A stretch of DNA of 8,573 nucleotides from DASXTS01 sp036505275 (lineage in GTDB: Bacteria; Actinomycetota; Actinomycetes; Mycobacteriales; Pseudonocardiaceae), in assembly GCA_036505275.1 (NCBI GenBank), contig DASXTS010000066.1, positions 1 to 8,573 on the forward strand, in the 5' to 3' direction. Positions 1 to 6,233 of this stretch are shown in pieces. Each line of letters opens with the position of its first letter. Position 1 is the stretch's first letter. The translations under genes and the position numbers were made by a program. A model generated the notes under the pieces. That model worked only from the letters and a program-made list of their open reading frames with translations. It was not told the DNA's origin and did not search any database.

Positions 1-32
1 CGAACGGTCACGGGCGTTGGCGGACGGCGTGC

Positions 33-56
33 CAACTGCAACCACAACTGCAACCG
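33..56. repeat. Two-copy 12-bp tandem repeat
   Basis: CAACTGCAACCA at 33-44 is followed directly by CAACTGCAACCG at 45-56, so the two units differ only in the last base. It lies in the non-coding stretch beyond the 3' end of the minus-strand tRNA gene. No function is apparent and two copies could arise by chance slippage. I see no gene in 1-114. Confidence 0.4.
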
Positions 57-114
57 AACAGCGGACGCGGATGACGCCGATACGGCACACACCGCGTTCC
101 GCCTGGTCGAAAGG

Positions 115-201
115 CGGAAGCGGAGGGATTCGAACCCCCGGACGGGATCAACCGTCTCTCGCTTTCAAGGCGAGTGCATTAGGCCGCTCTGCCACGCTTC
201 C
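115..201 (-). tRNA. tRNA-Ser (anticodon UGA)
   Basis: Read on the minus strand, the 87-nt gene opens with acceptor strand GGAAGCG (195-201). It closes with the pairing CGCTTCC (116-122) and discriminator G (115). The anticodon arm is CTCGC-CTTGAAA-GCGAG, giving anticodon TGA (plus-strand 165-167), which reads UCA and related serine codons. A long variable arm (GACGG paired with CCGTC) marks it as a class II tRNA, as expected for serine. The T arm contains GTTCGAAT. The CCA end is not encoded, because the next bases read CCT, so it must be added after transcription, which is common in actinomycetes. It diverges from the nucleotidase gene. Confidence 0.96.
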
Positions 202-209
202 AAGGGTCG

Positions 210-215
210 AGGGTA
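210..215 (-). promoter_or_regulatory. Possible -10 element of the tRNA-Ser gene
   Basis: On the minus strand TACCCT fits the actinobacterial TAnnnT consensus. It ends 8 nt before the first base of the mature tRNA, which would give a very short 5' leader. I could not find a convincing -35 hexamer at the usual 16-19 bp spacing, so this is tentative. Confidence 0.35.
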
Positions 216-303
216 GGGCAGAACCGCCGCGCAACCGTCGTCACCCGCTAGGAATCACCGGCGTCGCCCGGCAGACTGCCCCATGGCAACCGTGAGTGAG
301 CAT

Positions 304-309
304 GGAAGG
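304..309 (+). promoter_or_regulatory. Ribosome binding site deciding the nucleotidase start
   Basis: GGAAGG lies 7 nt upstream of ATG 317, with further purines (GGGAG, 311-315) in between. Upstream in-frame starts exist at GTG 296 and ATG 302. Both would place the purine tract inside the gene and add seven or five residues before a well-formed signal peptide, so 317 is preferred. Confidence 0.65.
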
Positions 310-316
310 CGGGAGC

Positions 317-2026
317 ATGATCCGTTCCATCCGGCAATGGCGGCTGGTGGCCGCGGTCGGGCTGGCGGTCGCGGCGATCGTGGCGGTGGGATCCGGCCAG
401 GTATCGGCGGCCAAACCGGCCAGTACGGTGGACCTGCGCATCATCGGGATGAACGACCTGCACGGGAACCTCGAGCCACCGGCTGGATCGTCCGGTCGGG
501 TGGTGCTGCCCGGCGGGGGCACGGTGGACGCCGGCGGCGTGGTGTACATGGCCACCCACCTCAGGCAGCTTCGTGAGCAGGTGACCAATTCGGTGGTGGT
601 GGCCCAGGGCGACCTGATAGGTGCCTCGCCGCTGGCGTCCGCGCTGTTCCACGACGAGCCGACGATTGAGGTGCTGAACGAGGTCGGGCTGTCGGTGTCG
701 GCGGCGGGCAATCATGAATTCGACGAGGGGTACGACGAGCTGTTGCGGGTGCAGCGCGGCGGCTGCCATCCGGTCGACGGCTGCCAGTTCCACAGCAGCT
801 ATGAGGGTTCGGACTTCCCGTACCTCGCGGCGAACGTGACGTTCAAGAACAGCGGGCTGCCCGCATTGCTACCGGTCTGGCTGTCGTTCGTGCGGGGCAT
901 CCCGGTCGGCTACATCGGCATGCCACTCAAGGGCACGCCGGAGATCGTGTCCGCAGCGGGCATCAAGAACCTCGACTTCGGCGACGAGGTGGCTGCCGCG
1001 AACCGGTACGCCAACCTGCTGGACAGCTTCGGCGTCAAGACGATCGTGATGATGATGCACCAGGGCGACCAGGTGATCACCGGCAACCCGCCGGACGCCT
1101 GCGGCATCATCCCCGGCGTCGGCCGGCAGATCGCCGAGCAGGTCAGCCCCAAGATCGACGTCGTGCTGGCCGCGCACACCCACCAACAGTTCAACTGCAC
1201 AGTCAACGACCCCGCCGGCCAGCCGCGGCCGTACATCCAGGGCCTGTCTTTCGGCCGGATCCTCTCGGTAATCGACGTCAAGATCGACACCAAGAGCAGG
1301 GACGTGGTCCGCTCGCGGACCACCGCGACCAACCACGTGGTGACCAGGGACGTGGCTGCGGACCCTGCGGTCAAGGCGCTGGTGGACGAGGCCGTCACCA
1401 AGTCGGCGCCCATCGCGAACCGGCCGATCGGCACCATCACGGCCAACATCCTGCGTGCCGCGGTGCCGTCCGGCGAGTCGTCGCTGGGCAACCTGATCGC
1501 CGACGCGCAGCTCGAACAGACGCAGGTGGCTGGTGCGCAGCTCGCGTTGATGAACCCGGGTGGCGTACGTGCCGACCTCACCTACGCCTCCTCGCCGGCC
1601 GGTGAGGGTGACGGCGTAGTGACCTACGGCGAGGCGTTCACGGTTCAGCCGTTCGGCAACGTCATGACGACGATGACGCTGACCGGCGCGCAGATCAAGA
1701 CGGTGCTGGAGCAGCAGTGGCAGCCGACCGTGACCCGCATCCTGCACCCGTCGGCCAGCCTCACGTACTCCTGGTCGCAATCGGCGCCGGTCGGGTCGAA
1801 GATCTCCGACATCAGGCTGAGCGGCACGCCGATCGACCCGGCGGCCAGCTACCGGGTGTCGGTGAACAACTTCCTCGCCGACGGCGGTGACGGGTTCACC
1901 GAGCTGCGCAACGGCACGAACCGCATCGGCGGCCTGGTGGATATCGACGCGTTCGCCGCCTACCTGCAGGGGCACCCGAACACGGCCCCGCCGCCCACCA
2001 ACCAGCGGATCACCATGCTGCCGTAG
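317..2026 (+). CDS. Secreted bifunctional metallophosphoesterase / 5'-nucleotidase
   Basis: The 569-aa protein probably hydrolyses nucleotides (and possibly UDP-sugars or NAD) outside the membrane for nucleoside and phosphate salvage. Residues 1-31 form a signal peptide: basic MIRSIRQWR, a hydrophobic core, and a likely cut after VSA. The N-terminal dimetal phosphoesterase domain shows every family motif: NDLHG (D47, H49), QGD (D99), GNHEFD (131-136), MMHQGD (H248) and AHTHQ (H287, H289). The C-terminal 5'-nucleotidase domain (about 370-569) has GGVR (R418), QPFGN (F446, N448) and NNFLADGGDGF (F519, D525). By comparison with E. coli UshA, these fit the positions that stack the base and bind the substrate. 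Four cysteines (150, 156, 262, 294) could form disulphides. No lipobox or LPXTG anchor is visible, so it is probably released or loosely held. The true substrate cannot be decided from sequence. Confidence 0.93.
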   Translation: MIRSIRQWRLVAAVGLAVAAIVAVGSGQVSAAKPASTVDLRIIGMNDLHGNLEPPAGSSGRVVLPGGGTVDAGGVVYMATHLRQLREQVTNSVVVAQGDLIGASPLASALFHDEPTIEVLNEVGLSVSAAGNHEFDEGYDELLRVQRGGCHPVDGCQFHSSYEGSDFPYLAANVTFKNSGLPALLPVWLSFVRGIPVGYIGMPLKGTPEIVSAAGIKNLDFGDEVAAANRYANLLDSFGVKTIVMMMHQGDQVITGNPPDACGIIPGVGRQIAEQVSPKIDVVLAAHTHQQFNCTVNDPAGQPRPYIQGLSFGRILSVIDVKIDTKSRDVVRSRTTATNHVVTRDVAADPAVKALVDEAVTKSAPIANRPIGTITANILRAAVPSGESSLGNLIADAQLEQTQVAGAQLALMNPGGVRADLTYASSPAGEGDGVVTYGEAFTVQPFGNVMTTMTLTGAQIKTVLEQQWQPTVTRILHPSASLTYSWSQSAPVGSKISDIRLSGTPIDPAASYRVSVNNFLADGGDGFTELRNGTNRIGGLVDIDAFAAYLQGHPNTAPPPTNQRITMLP

Positions 2027-2050
2027 CTCGTAACCGGGACTGCAGACCCG

Positions 2051-2084
2051 GAGGGCACGGTCGTCCAGCGGCGGTCGTGCCCTC
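2051..2084 (+). terminator. Strong hairpin terminator after the nucleotidase gene
   Basis: GAGGGCACG (2051-2059) pairs perfectly with CGTGCCCTC (2076-2084). Four more pairs, including G-U, can form inside, leaving a loop of about 8 nt. It begins 24 nt after the stop codon. There is no U-tract behind it, as is usual for high-GC actinobacterial terminators, so intrinsic activity is inferred. The hairpin ends only 5 nt before the -10-like hexamer of the next gene. Confidence 0.65.
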
Positions 2085-2088
2085 TGGT

Positions 2089-2094
2089 TATGGT
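2089..2094 (+). promoter_or_regulatory. -10 element of the zinc peptidase gene (leaderless)
   Basis: TATGGT matches TAnnnT and is followed by 7 nt and then GTG 2102. Transcription would therefore begin at or beside the start codon. There is no purine-rich ribosome binding site before 2090 or 2102, which supports leaderless translation. No clear -35 is seen. The hexamer contains the alternative ATG 2090. Confidence 0.55.
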
Positions 2095-2101
2095 GACCGT
2101 C

Positions 2102-3025
2102 GTGCGGTTCAACGAGGACGCCGGACTCGACACCTCTCAGGTCGAAGACCTCCGCTCCGGCGGCGGTGGCCTCGGCGGCCGGGTTGCCCTCGGCGGCGGC
2201 GGGATCGGCATTATCGGCCTCGCCCTCTACCTGGTCCTGCAGCTCCTCGGCGGCGGTGGCGGCGCTGGGTCGCTGCCCAGCGGTGGCCTCGGCGGCGTCG
2301 GCGCGGGCGAGACCGCCGACAACACCGCCTTGGAGCAGGAGTGCCGCACCGGCGCCGATGCGAACACCAAGCAGGACTGCCGGATTGTGGCCATCGTCAA
2401 CTCTGTGCAGGGCTACTGGCGCGACCAGTTCGCCCGCTCCGGACGGACCTACAAGATGGCACCGACCAACTTCTTCCGCGGTGCCGTGAACACCGGCTGC
2501 GGGAGCGCGACGTCGGCCGTCGGGCCGTTCTACTGCCCTGCGGACGGCGAGGTGTACATCGACCTCGGCTTCTTCGACGAACTGCGCAACCGCTTCGGCG
2601 TGCAGGGCGGCGACTTCGTCGAGGCCTACGTCCTTGCCCACGAGTATGGCCACCACGTGCAGAACCTGCTTGGCACCTCGCAACGCGTCGATCCCCGCGA
2701 CACCGGCCCCACCTCCGGCAGCGTCCGGCTCGAGCTGCAGGCCGACTGCTATGCGGGCGTCTGGGCCAACCACGCCACCACGGTGCCGACCGCCAACGGC
2801 CAGCCGCTTATCGTCGAACTGACCCAGAAGGACATCGATGACGCCCTGGACGCCGCGTCACGGATCGGCGACGACTACATCCAGTCCCGGCTTGGCGGCG
2901 GCAGGGTGAACCCGGACGCCTTCACCCACGGCACCTCGGCCCAGCGCCGCAAGTGGTTCGGCGTAGGCCACCAGACCGGCGATCCGGCCCGCTGCAACAC
3001 GTTCAACGTCTCGAGCTTGGACTGA
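2102..3025 (+). CDS. Membrane-anchored neutral zinc metallopeptidase (YpfJ/KPN_02809 type)
   Basis: The protein is 307 aa from GTG 2102. An in-frame ATG at 2090 would give 311 aa, but the family usually begins like MRF..DA.LDTSQVEDRRG, and this protein matches that from residue 1 (MRFNEDAGLDTSQVED). It has a short cytoplasmic N-terminus and a glycine-rich stretch interrupted by one membrane segment (about 34-49). A second Gly linker (50-68) leads to the peptidase domain (about 75-300). HEYGHH at 180-185 supplies the HExxH zinc site (H180, H184, catalytic E181), and ELQADCYAG (211-219) supplies the likely third ligand. Four domain cysteines (C82, C93, C133, C145) and C216 and C298 fit an extracytoplasmic location. 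The physiological substrate of this family is not established. It stands alone, flanked by a hairpin and a long intergenic region. Confidence 0.9.
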   Translation: MRFNEDAGLDTSQVEDLRSGGGGLGGRVALGGGGIGIIGLALYLVLQLLGGGGGAGSLPSGGLGGVGAGETADNTALEQECRTGADANTKQDCRIVAIVNSVQGYWRDQFARSGRTYKMAPTNFFRGAVNTGCGSATSAVGPFYCPADGEVYIDLGFFDELRNRFGVQGGDFVEAYVLAHEYGHHVQNLLGTSQRVDPRDTGPTSGSVRLELQADCYAGVWANHATTVPTANGQPLIVELTQKDIDDALDAASRIGDDYIQSRLGGGRVNPDAFTHGTSAQRRKWFGVGHQTGDPARCNTFNVSSLD

Positions 3026-3136
3026 TCGCGTCCTTCGGTGTTTCTCGCCCCGCCGCGGCGGCTGGTTCATCCTCTGCCGGCCATGGCAGTCCGCATTTCT
3101 CCTGGTCAACGCGGGGCCAAGGTGGTGACTTCGGGA

Positions 3137-3238
3137 TTAGTTTGCTTTGAGAGCCAGCTGGCTGACGTCGCGACCTGCGACAACGTGACGGTGAGCTGGC
3201 GCTTTTCACGTTGCCATTCGGCTCTCAAAGCAAAGTAA
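3137..3238. repeat. Compact inverted-repeat element (MITE/REP-like or structured RNA)
   Basis: TTTGCTTTGAGAGCC (3141-3155) is exactly complementary to GGCTCTCAAAGCAAA (3220-3234). With one mismatch (3140/3235) the arms extend to 19 bp (3137-3155 and 3220-3238). The 64-bp interior can itself fold. GTCGC-GACCT-GCGAC (3167-3181) makes one hairpin, and CAACGTGA (3181-3188) pairs with TCACGTTG (3206-3213) to make another, sharing one base with the first. The whole could therefore form a three-way junction. The left arm runs into a 12-bp palindrome AGCCAGCTGGCT (3152-3163). I see no target-site duplication and no coding capacity. It could be a small non-autonomous mobile repeat, a REP-like intergenic element, or a structured RNA or terminator. 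The inverted repeat is certain; its nature is open. Confidence 0.8.
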
Positions 3239-3317
3239 CTAGCCAACAGATAGGCGGCTGGCCGCTATACCACAGGACACCGACACTCGGTGGCGAGAAC
3301 GGGGCCAAATTGCTGGG

Positions 3318-3345
3318 TTGTCCACAGTCGACGGGGTTATCCACA
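3318..3345 (+). promoter_or_regulatory. Pair of consensus DnaA boxes
   Basis: TTGTCCACA (3318-3326) matches the actinobacterial DnaA-box consensus and TTATCCACA (3337-3345) is the classical E. coli R1 box. They have the same orientation and are 19 bp apart start to start, nearly two helical turns, so bound DnaA would lie on one face. They sit 45-72 bp upstream of the regulator start, where they could act as a DnaA-responsive operator. Two boxes without an AT-rich unwinding region or a dnaA/dnaN neighbour do not make an origin. Confidence 0.6.
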
Positions 3346-3389
3346 GATTTGGATCGTGGGTACGGCGTGCGGTGGGGGCATGGTGCAGA

Positions 3390-3920
3390 GTGGCGGCCGT
3401 GGAGAAGTTTTCGGTCGCCGGTTACGTGCGGCAGGTGCGACGGCTGAGCAGCACGAGTCAGCGCGAGCTGGCGGAATACGTTGGGATGCCGCAGAGCACG
3501 GTGTCGCGGATCGAGGCCGGCACGAGGGTGCCCGGGATTGCGACGCTGGTGCGCATTCTGGAATTCGCGGGGCTACGGCTGGAGGTGGTGGACAAGGAGG
3601 GTCGGATCTGCGCGCCGTTGGAGGAGATGCCGGCCACGCGGGATTGGGGCGGGCGACGATGGCCGGCCCACCTCGGGCTGATCCTGGATCCCCTGCCTGG
3701 GGAGTGGTGGGGCGACCGCTTCGGCCTGGTCCGGCCGCCGGAGACGGTGCGCCGCGATCCAGCGGCCCGCGCTCGGCACCGGGACGTGTTCCACCGGCTG
3801 CGCGGGATCGGCGCGACGTCGGAGCCCCTGGACTGGCGGGATCGGCGGCTGCGGGACGCACGGCGGCTGGCCGCGCACAGCCAGGCCGTGCGGAGCCGAG
3901 CGTCGCCGCGCCCTGGATGA
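3390..3920 (+). CDS. XRE-family helix-turn-helix transcriptional regulator
   Basis: A 176-aa protein predicted to bind DNA. The N-terminal XRE/Cro domain is clear: YVRQVRR, SQRELAEYVGMPQSTV (helices 2-3) and SRIEAGTRVPGIATL, at about residues 12-53. It is followed by a segment containing WGGRRWPAHLG and WWGDRFG. I recall an equivalent GGRR.PAHLD-like stretch in other small actinobacterial XRE proteins; its role is unknown to me. The C-terminus (about 120-176) is very rich in Arg and Ala. The start is uncertain: GTG 3372, 3390 and 3399 are all in frame and none has a good ribosome binding site. 3390 is chosen because CATGGT (3379-3384) could be a leaderless -10; 3399 would give a 173-aa protein starting MEKFSVAGYV. 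No partner toxin or target gene is adjacent, so its regulon is unknown. Confidence 0.8.
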   Translation: MAAVEKFSVAGYVRQVRRLSSTSQRELAEYVGMPQSTVSRIEAGTRVPGIATLVRILEFAGLRLEVVDKEGRICAPLEEMPATRDWGGRRWPAHLGLILDPLPGEWWGDRFGLVRPPETVRRDPAARARHRDVFHRLRGIGATSEPLDWRDRRLRDARRLAAHSQAVRSRASPRPG

Positions 3921-3925
3921 CGGCG

Positions 3926-3931
3926 TACGGT
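3926..3931 (+). promoter_or_regulatory. -10 element of the quinone oxidoreductase gene (leaderless)
   Basis: TACGGT fits TAnnnT and is followed by 8 nt and then GTG 3940, the same spacing as at the exporter permease gene. No Shine-Dalgarno-like sequence precedes the start. The hexamer begins 6 nt after the upstream regulator stop, so the oxidoreductase probably has its own promoter. Confidence 0.5.
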
Positions 3932-3939
3932 CCGGCTCC

Positions 3940-4950
3940 GTGCACGCGATCACCATTCCGACTCCGGGCGACCCGGAGGTACTGACCTGGGCCGAGCGCC
4001 CCGATCCGGAGCCTGGCCCGGGAGAGGTGCTACTCGATGTGGCCGCCAGCGCGGTGAACCGGGCCGACCTGCTGCAGCGCCGCGGCCGGTATGCGCCGCC
4101 GCCGGGGGTGACGGATGTTCCGGGCATGGAGTGTTCCGGCACCGTGGCGGCGGTGGGCGACGGAGTGACCGAGTACGCGGTTGGCCAAGAGGTCTGCGCG
4201 CTGCTGGCCGGCGGCGGGTACGCCGAGCGGGTCGTGGTGCCGGTTGGGCAGGTGTTGCCGATCCCGGACGGGGTGGACCTGGTGACGGCTGCCGGGCTGC
4301 CGGAGGTGGCGTGCACGGTGTGGTCCAACGTGGTGACGCTGGCCGGCCTCAGGCGGGGCGAGGTGCTACTGGTGCACGGCGGCTCAGGAGGCATTGGCAC
4401 GCACGCTATCCAGGTCGGAGTGGCGCTGGGTGCCACGGTGGCGACCACGGCCGGCGGTGCACGGTTGGACGCGTGCCGGGTGCTGGGCGCAGCCATCACG
4501 ATTGACTACCGGGACCAGGATTTCGTGGCGGAGGTACGGGAGGCGACTGGGGGCCACGGGGCCGACGTGGTGCTGGACAACATGGGTGGCGCCTACCTCA
4601 GCCGGAACGTGGATGTGCTGGCCACTGAGGGCCGGCTGGTGGTGATCGGCCTGCAGGGCGGGGTCACGGGCGAGCTGAACCTCGGCGCGCTGCTCGGCAA
4701 GCGCGGCGTGGTGGCGGCGACGAACCTGCGCGGTCGGCCGGTGTACGGGCCGGGTGGCAAGGCGGAGATCGTCGCCGAGGTGCGGCGGGGGCTGTGGCCG
4801 CTGATCGCGGCGAAAGCGGTGCGGCCGGTGGTGCACGCCAGGGTGCCGATGGCGGATGCCGCGCGGGCGCACCAGATGCTGGAAGGCGGTGGGGTGTTCG
4901 GCAAGGTGCTGCTGGTCAACGACCGCAGCCGGTTCACCGGCGAACCGTAG
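3940..4950 (+). CDS. NAD(P)H quinone oxidoreductase, PIG3 family
   Basis: A 336-aa medium-chain dehydrogenase/reductase without the zinc-binding residues of alcohol dehydrogenases, so a zinc-independent quinone/enone reductase. The GroES-like N-terminal domain carries the PIG3 signature VNRADLLQRRGRY.PPPG and PGMECSGTVAAVG (about 39-75). The Rossmann half has VHGGSGGIGTHAIQ (145-158) for the nucleotide, ADVVLDNMGG (208-217) and GRLVVIGLQGG (231-241). The C-terminus ends FGKVLLVN, as is usual for the family. The cofactor is probably NADPH, and the natural quinone or carbonyl substrate is unknown. Its position next to the minus-strand desulfurase-like gene and bpa matches, from memory, Rv3777 in M. 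tuberculosis. Directly after the TAG stop a 15-bp repeat continues in the same frame (NGDLE units). Confidence 0.9.
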   Translation: MHAITIPTPGDPEVLTWAERPDPEPGPGEVLLDVAASAVNRADLLQRRGRYAPPPGVTDVPGMECSGTVAAVGDGVTEYAVGQEVCALLAGGGYAERVVVPVGQVLPIPDGVDLVTAAGLPEVACTVWSNVVTLAGLRRGEVLLVHGGSGGIGTHAIQVGVALGATVATTAGGARLDACRVLGAAITIDYRDQDFVAEVREATGGHGADVVLDNMGGAYLSRNVDVLATEGRLVVIGLQGGVTGELNLGALLGKRGVVAATNLRGRPVYGPGGKAEIVAEVRRGLWPLIAAKAVRPVVHARVPMADAARAHQMLEGGGVFGKVLLVNDRSRFTGEP

Positions 4951-5034
4951 AACGGCGACCTGGAGAACGGCGACCTGGAGAACGGCGACCTGGAGAACGG
5001 CGACCTGGAGAACTACGACCTGGAGAACTACGAC
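4951..5034 (+). repeat. 15-bp tandem repeat between convergent genes
   Basis: Four perfect copies of AACGGCGACCTGGAG run from 4951 to 5010. A variant, AACTACGACCTGGAG, follows (5011-5025), then a partial variant AACTACGAC (5026-5034). The array starts at the base after the oxidoreductase stop and overlaps the stop and last codon of the convergent desulfurase-like gene. As the period is a multiple of three, it reads NGDLE repeated in the oxidoreductase frame. On the minus strand it lies beyond the TAG stop. It is probably non-coding, a minisatellite likely to vary in copy number. No hairpin terminator is visible between the two genes. Confidence 0.95.
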
Positions 5035-6227
5035 AGCCTGGCGACGGCGCGGACGAGCTGGTCGAGCTCGACGGCGTTCGTGTAGTGGGCGAGGCCGACG
5101 CGGACGGCGCCACCGACCTCGCCGATGCCGAGTGCGGCGAGCACGCCGTGGTGACCGTGGTCGGCGAAGGCGCAGATGCCGGCGGCGGCGAGGTGCTCGA
5201 CGACCTCGCGGGCCTTTACTCCGGCGACGGTGAACGCGACGGTCGGGACCCGCCGCATGGCGTCCCCGACGATCGTGACGTGGGGCAGCGCCCGCAGCTC
5301 GTTGAGCAGGTGCACGAGCAGGCCGGCCTGGTAGGCCTTGACCGCGGACAGCGAGGTGGTCAGCCGCTGGCGGCGTGAACCGGTGGCCGCGTCGTCGAGG
5401 CGGGCGAGGTAGTCGACCGAGGCGACCAGGCCGGCCAGCAGCGAGTACGGGTGCGGTCCGAGCTCGAGCCGCTCCGGGCCGCGCGCGTTCGGCTCGAGCG
5501 CGCAGGACGGCAGCCGGTCGAGCAGCGCGGGCAGGCGGAAGACCATGGCAGCCACCGGCGGGCCGCCCCAGGCCGACGCGGACAGCGTGACGACGTCGGC
5601 ATCGAGCGCGGCGAGGTCCAGCGGCATGTACGGCGCGGCATAGGAAGCGTCCACCACGCGGAGGGCTCTCTGGTCGCCGGCGAACTGCATGATGGGCGCG
5701 AGCTCCGGGCGTGCCCCGACCGTGCCGGACGCCGCGGTGACCGCCACCACCTTGGTCCGCGGGTTGATCAGCTCCTCGTACTGCCAGGACGGCAGTTCGC
5801 AGGTCTCGACGTCGACCTCGGCCCAGCGGACCGTGGCGCCGGCACGGTGCGCGACCCGCAGCCATGGCGCGACGTTGGTCTGGTCGTCAAGCCGGGAGAG
5901 CACCACCTCGTCGCCGATCAACCAACTGTCGCCGACCGACTCGGCGAGCCGGCCGAGCAGCACGCCCACGCCGGGACCGAGCACAACGCCGGCGGGTTCG
6001 GCACCGACCAGGTCGGCGATCGCGCGGCGGCCGGCGTCCACGATGGCCTCGGCCCGTTGGGAGGCCGGGAACACCCCGCCCGGCGCCGATACCGGGGCAC
6101 GCAGCGCGGCGGCCACGACAGCGGTGACCGGTTCGGGCACCTGCACCCCGCACGGCGCGTCCAGGTGCACCCACCCGTCGCCGAGTGCCGGATACAACCC
6201 GCGCACGCTGGCGACGTCGAATACCAC
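5028..6227 (-). CDS. Cysteine-desulfurase-fold (class V aminotransferase-like) protein lacking the PLP lysine
   Basis: A 399-aa protein from GTG (6225-6227). It aligns over its full length with the cysteine-desulfurase-like group of fold-type I PLP proteins: YPALGDGWVHLDAP near the N-terminus, LDDQTNVAPWL (113-123), VAVTAASGTVGARPEL (161-176), VVDASYAAPY (191-200) and SASAWGGPP (216-224). The usual motif SxYKxxGPH has the Schiff-base Lys where this protein has Ala219. The ring-stacking His of LDH.AN is Asp115 here. The cofactor-binding Asp193 is kept. It may therefore bind a cofactor loosely, bind another ligand, or be non-catalytic. From memory, the orthologue Rv3778c shows the same AWGGPP replacement, which would make this a conserved state and not decay. 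The gene is intact, convergent with the quinone oxidoreductase and divergent from bpa. No function can be assigned. Confidence 0.88.
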   Translation of the reverse strand: MVFDVASVRGLYPALGDGWVHLDAPCGVQVPEPVTAVVAAALRAPVSAPGGVFPASQRAEAIVDAGRRAIADLVGAEPAGVVLGPGVGVLLGRLAESVGDSWLIGDEVVLSRLDDQTNVAPWLRVAHRAGATVRWAEVDVETCELPSWQYEELINPRTKVVAVTAASGTVGARPELAPIMQFAGDQRALRVVDASYAAPYMPLDLAALDADVVTLSASAWGGPPVAAMVFRLPALLDRLPSCALEPNARGPERLELGPHPYSLLAGLVASVDYLARLDDAATGSRRQRLTTSLSAVKAYQAGLLVHLLNELRALPHVTIVGDAMRRVPTVAFTVAGVKAREVVEHLAAAGICAFADHGHHGVLAALGIGEVGGAVRVGLAHYTNAVELDQLVRAVARLS

Positions 6228-6233
6228 GGCAGC

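Larger units (their letters stand above)
3026..3389. other. 364-bp non-coding region with several structured elements
   Basis: No open frame here has recognisable protein character on either strand. In order it holds the 12-bp palindrome CCGCCGCGGCGG (3050-3061), too tight to be a good terminator; the inverted-repeat element at 3137-3238; and a short imperfect stem GCGG-CTGG-CCGC (3254-3265). These are followed by a perfect 6-bp hairpin CACCGA-CAC-TCGGTG (3278-3292) and two DnaA boxes (3318-3345). Its base composition is less GC-rich than the genes on either side, especially around 3131-3160 and 3220-3255. The promoter of the downstream regulator probably lies in its right end. Confidence 0.7.

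Noticed and set aside
76..86. Terminator of tRNA-Ser (GCCG-ATA-CGGC)
   Set aside because: A 4-bp stem with a 3-nt loop and no U-tract is too weak to claim.
17..295. Plus-strand 92-codon open frame
   Set aside because: It crosses the tRNA-Ser gene in antisense and has no recognisable protein features.
869..2773. 634-codon minus-strand open frame
   Set aside because: It runs antisense across two well-supported plus-strand genes. Its product is low-complexity, rich in Arg/Ala/Gly/His/Asp, with no family motif; a high-GC shadow.
3050..3061. CCGCCGCGGCGG palindrome as terminator of the zinc peptidase gene
   Set aside because: After allowing a loop the stem is only about four pairs and no U-rich tail follows.
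3318..3345. Replication origin
   Set aside because: Only two DnaA boxes, no AT-rich unwinding element, and no dnaA, dnaN, rep or par genes nearby.
3318..3389. TTG 3318 as start of the XRE regulator
   Set aside because: This would translate the two DnaA boxes and add 24 residues unlike the usual family N-terminus; later GTG codons fit the HTH domain start better.
3573..4499. 308-codon minus-strand open frame
   Set aside because: Antisense to the XRE regulator and oxidoreductase; Pro/Ser/Thr-rich, no motif, no ribosome binding site or promoter of its own.
4384..5865. 493-codon minus-strand open frame with LQVAV repeats
   Set aside because: The repeats are only the 15-bp minisatellite read in another frame. 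The rest overlaps the oxidoreductase and is out of frame with the desulfurase-like gene, giving an Arg/Pro-rich shadow.
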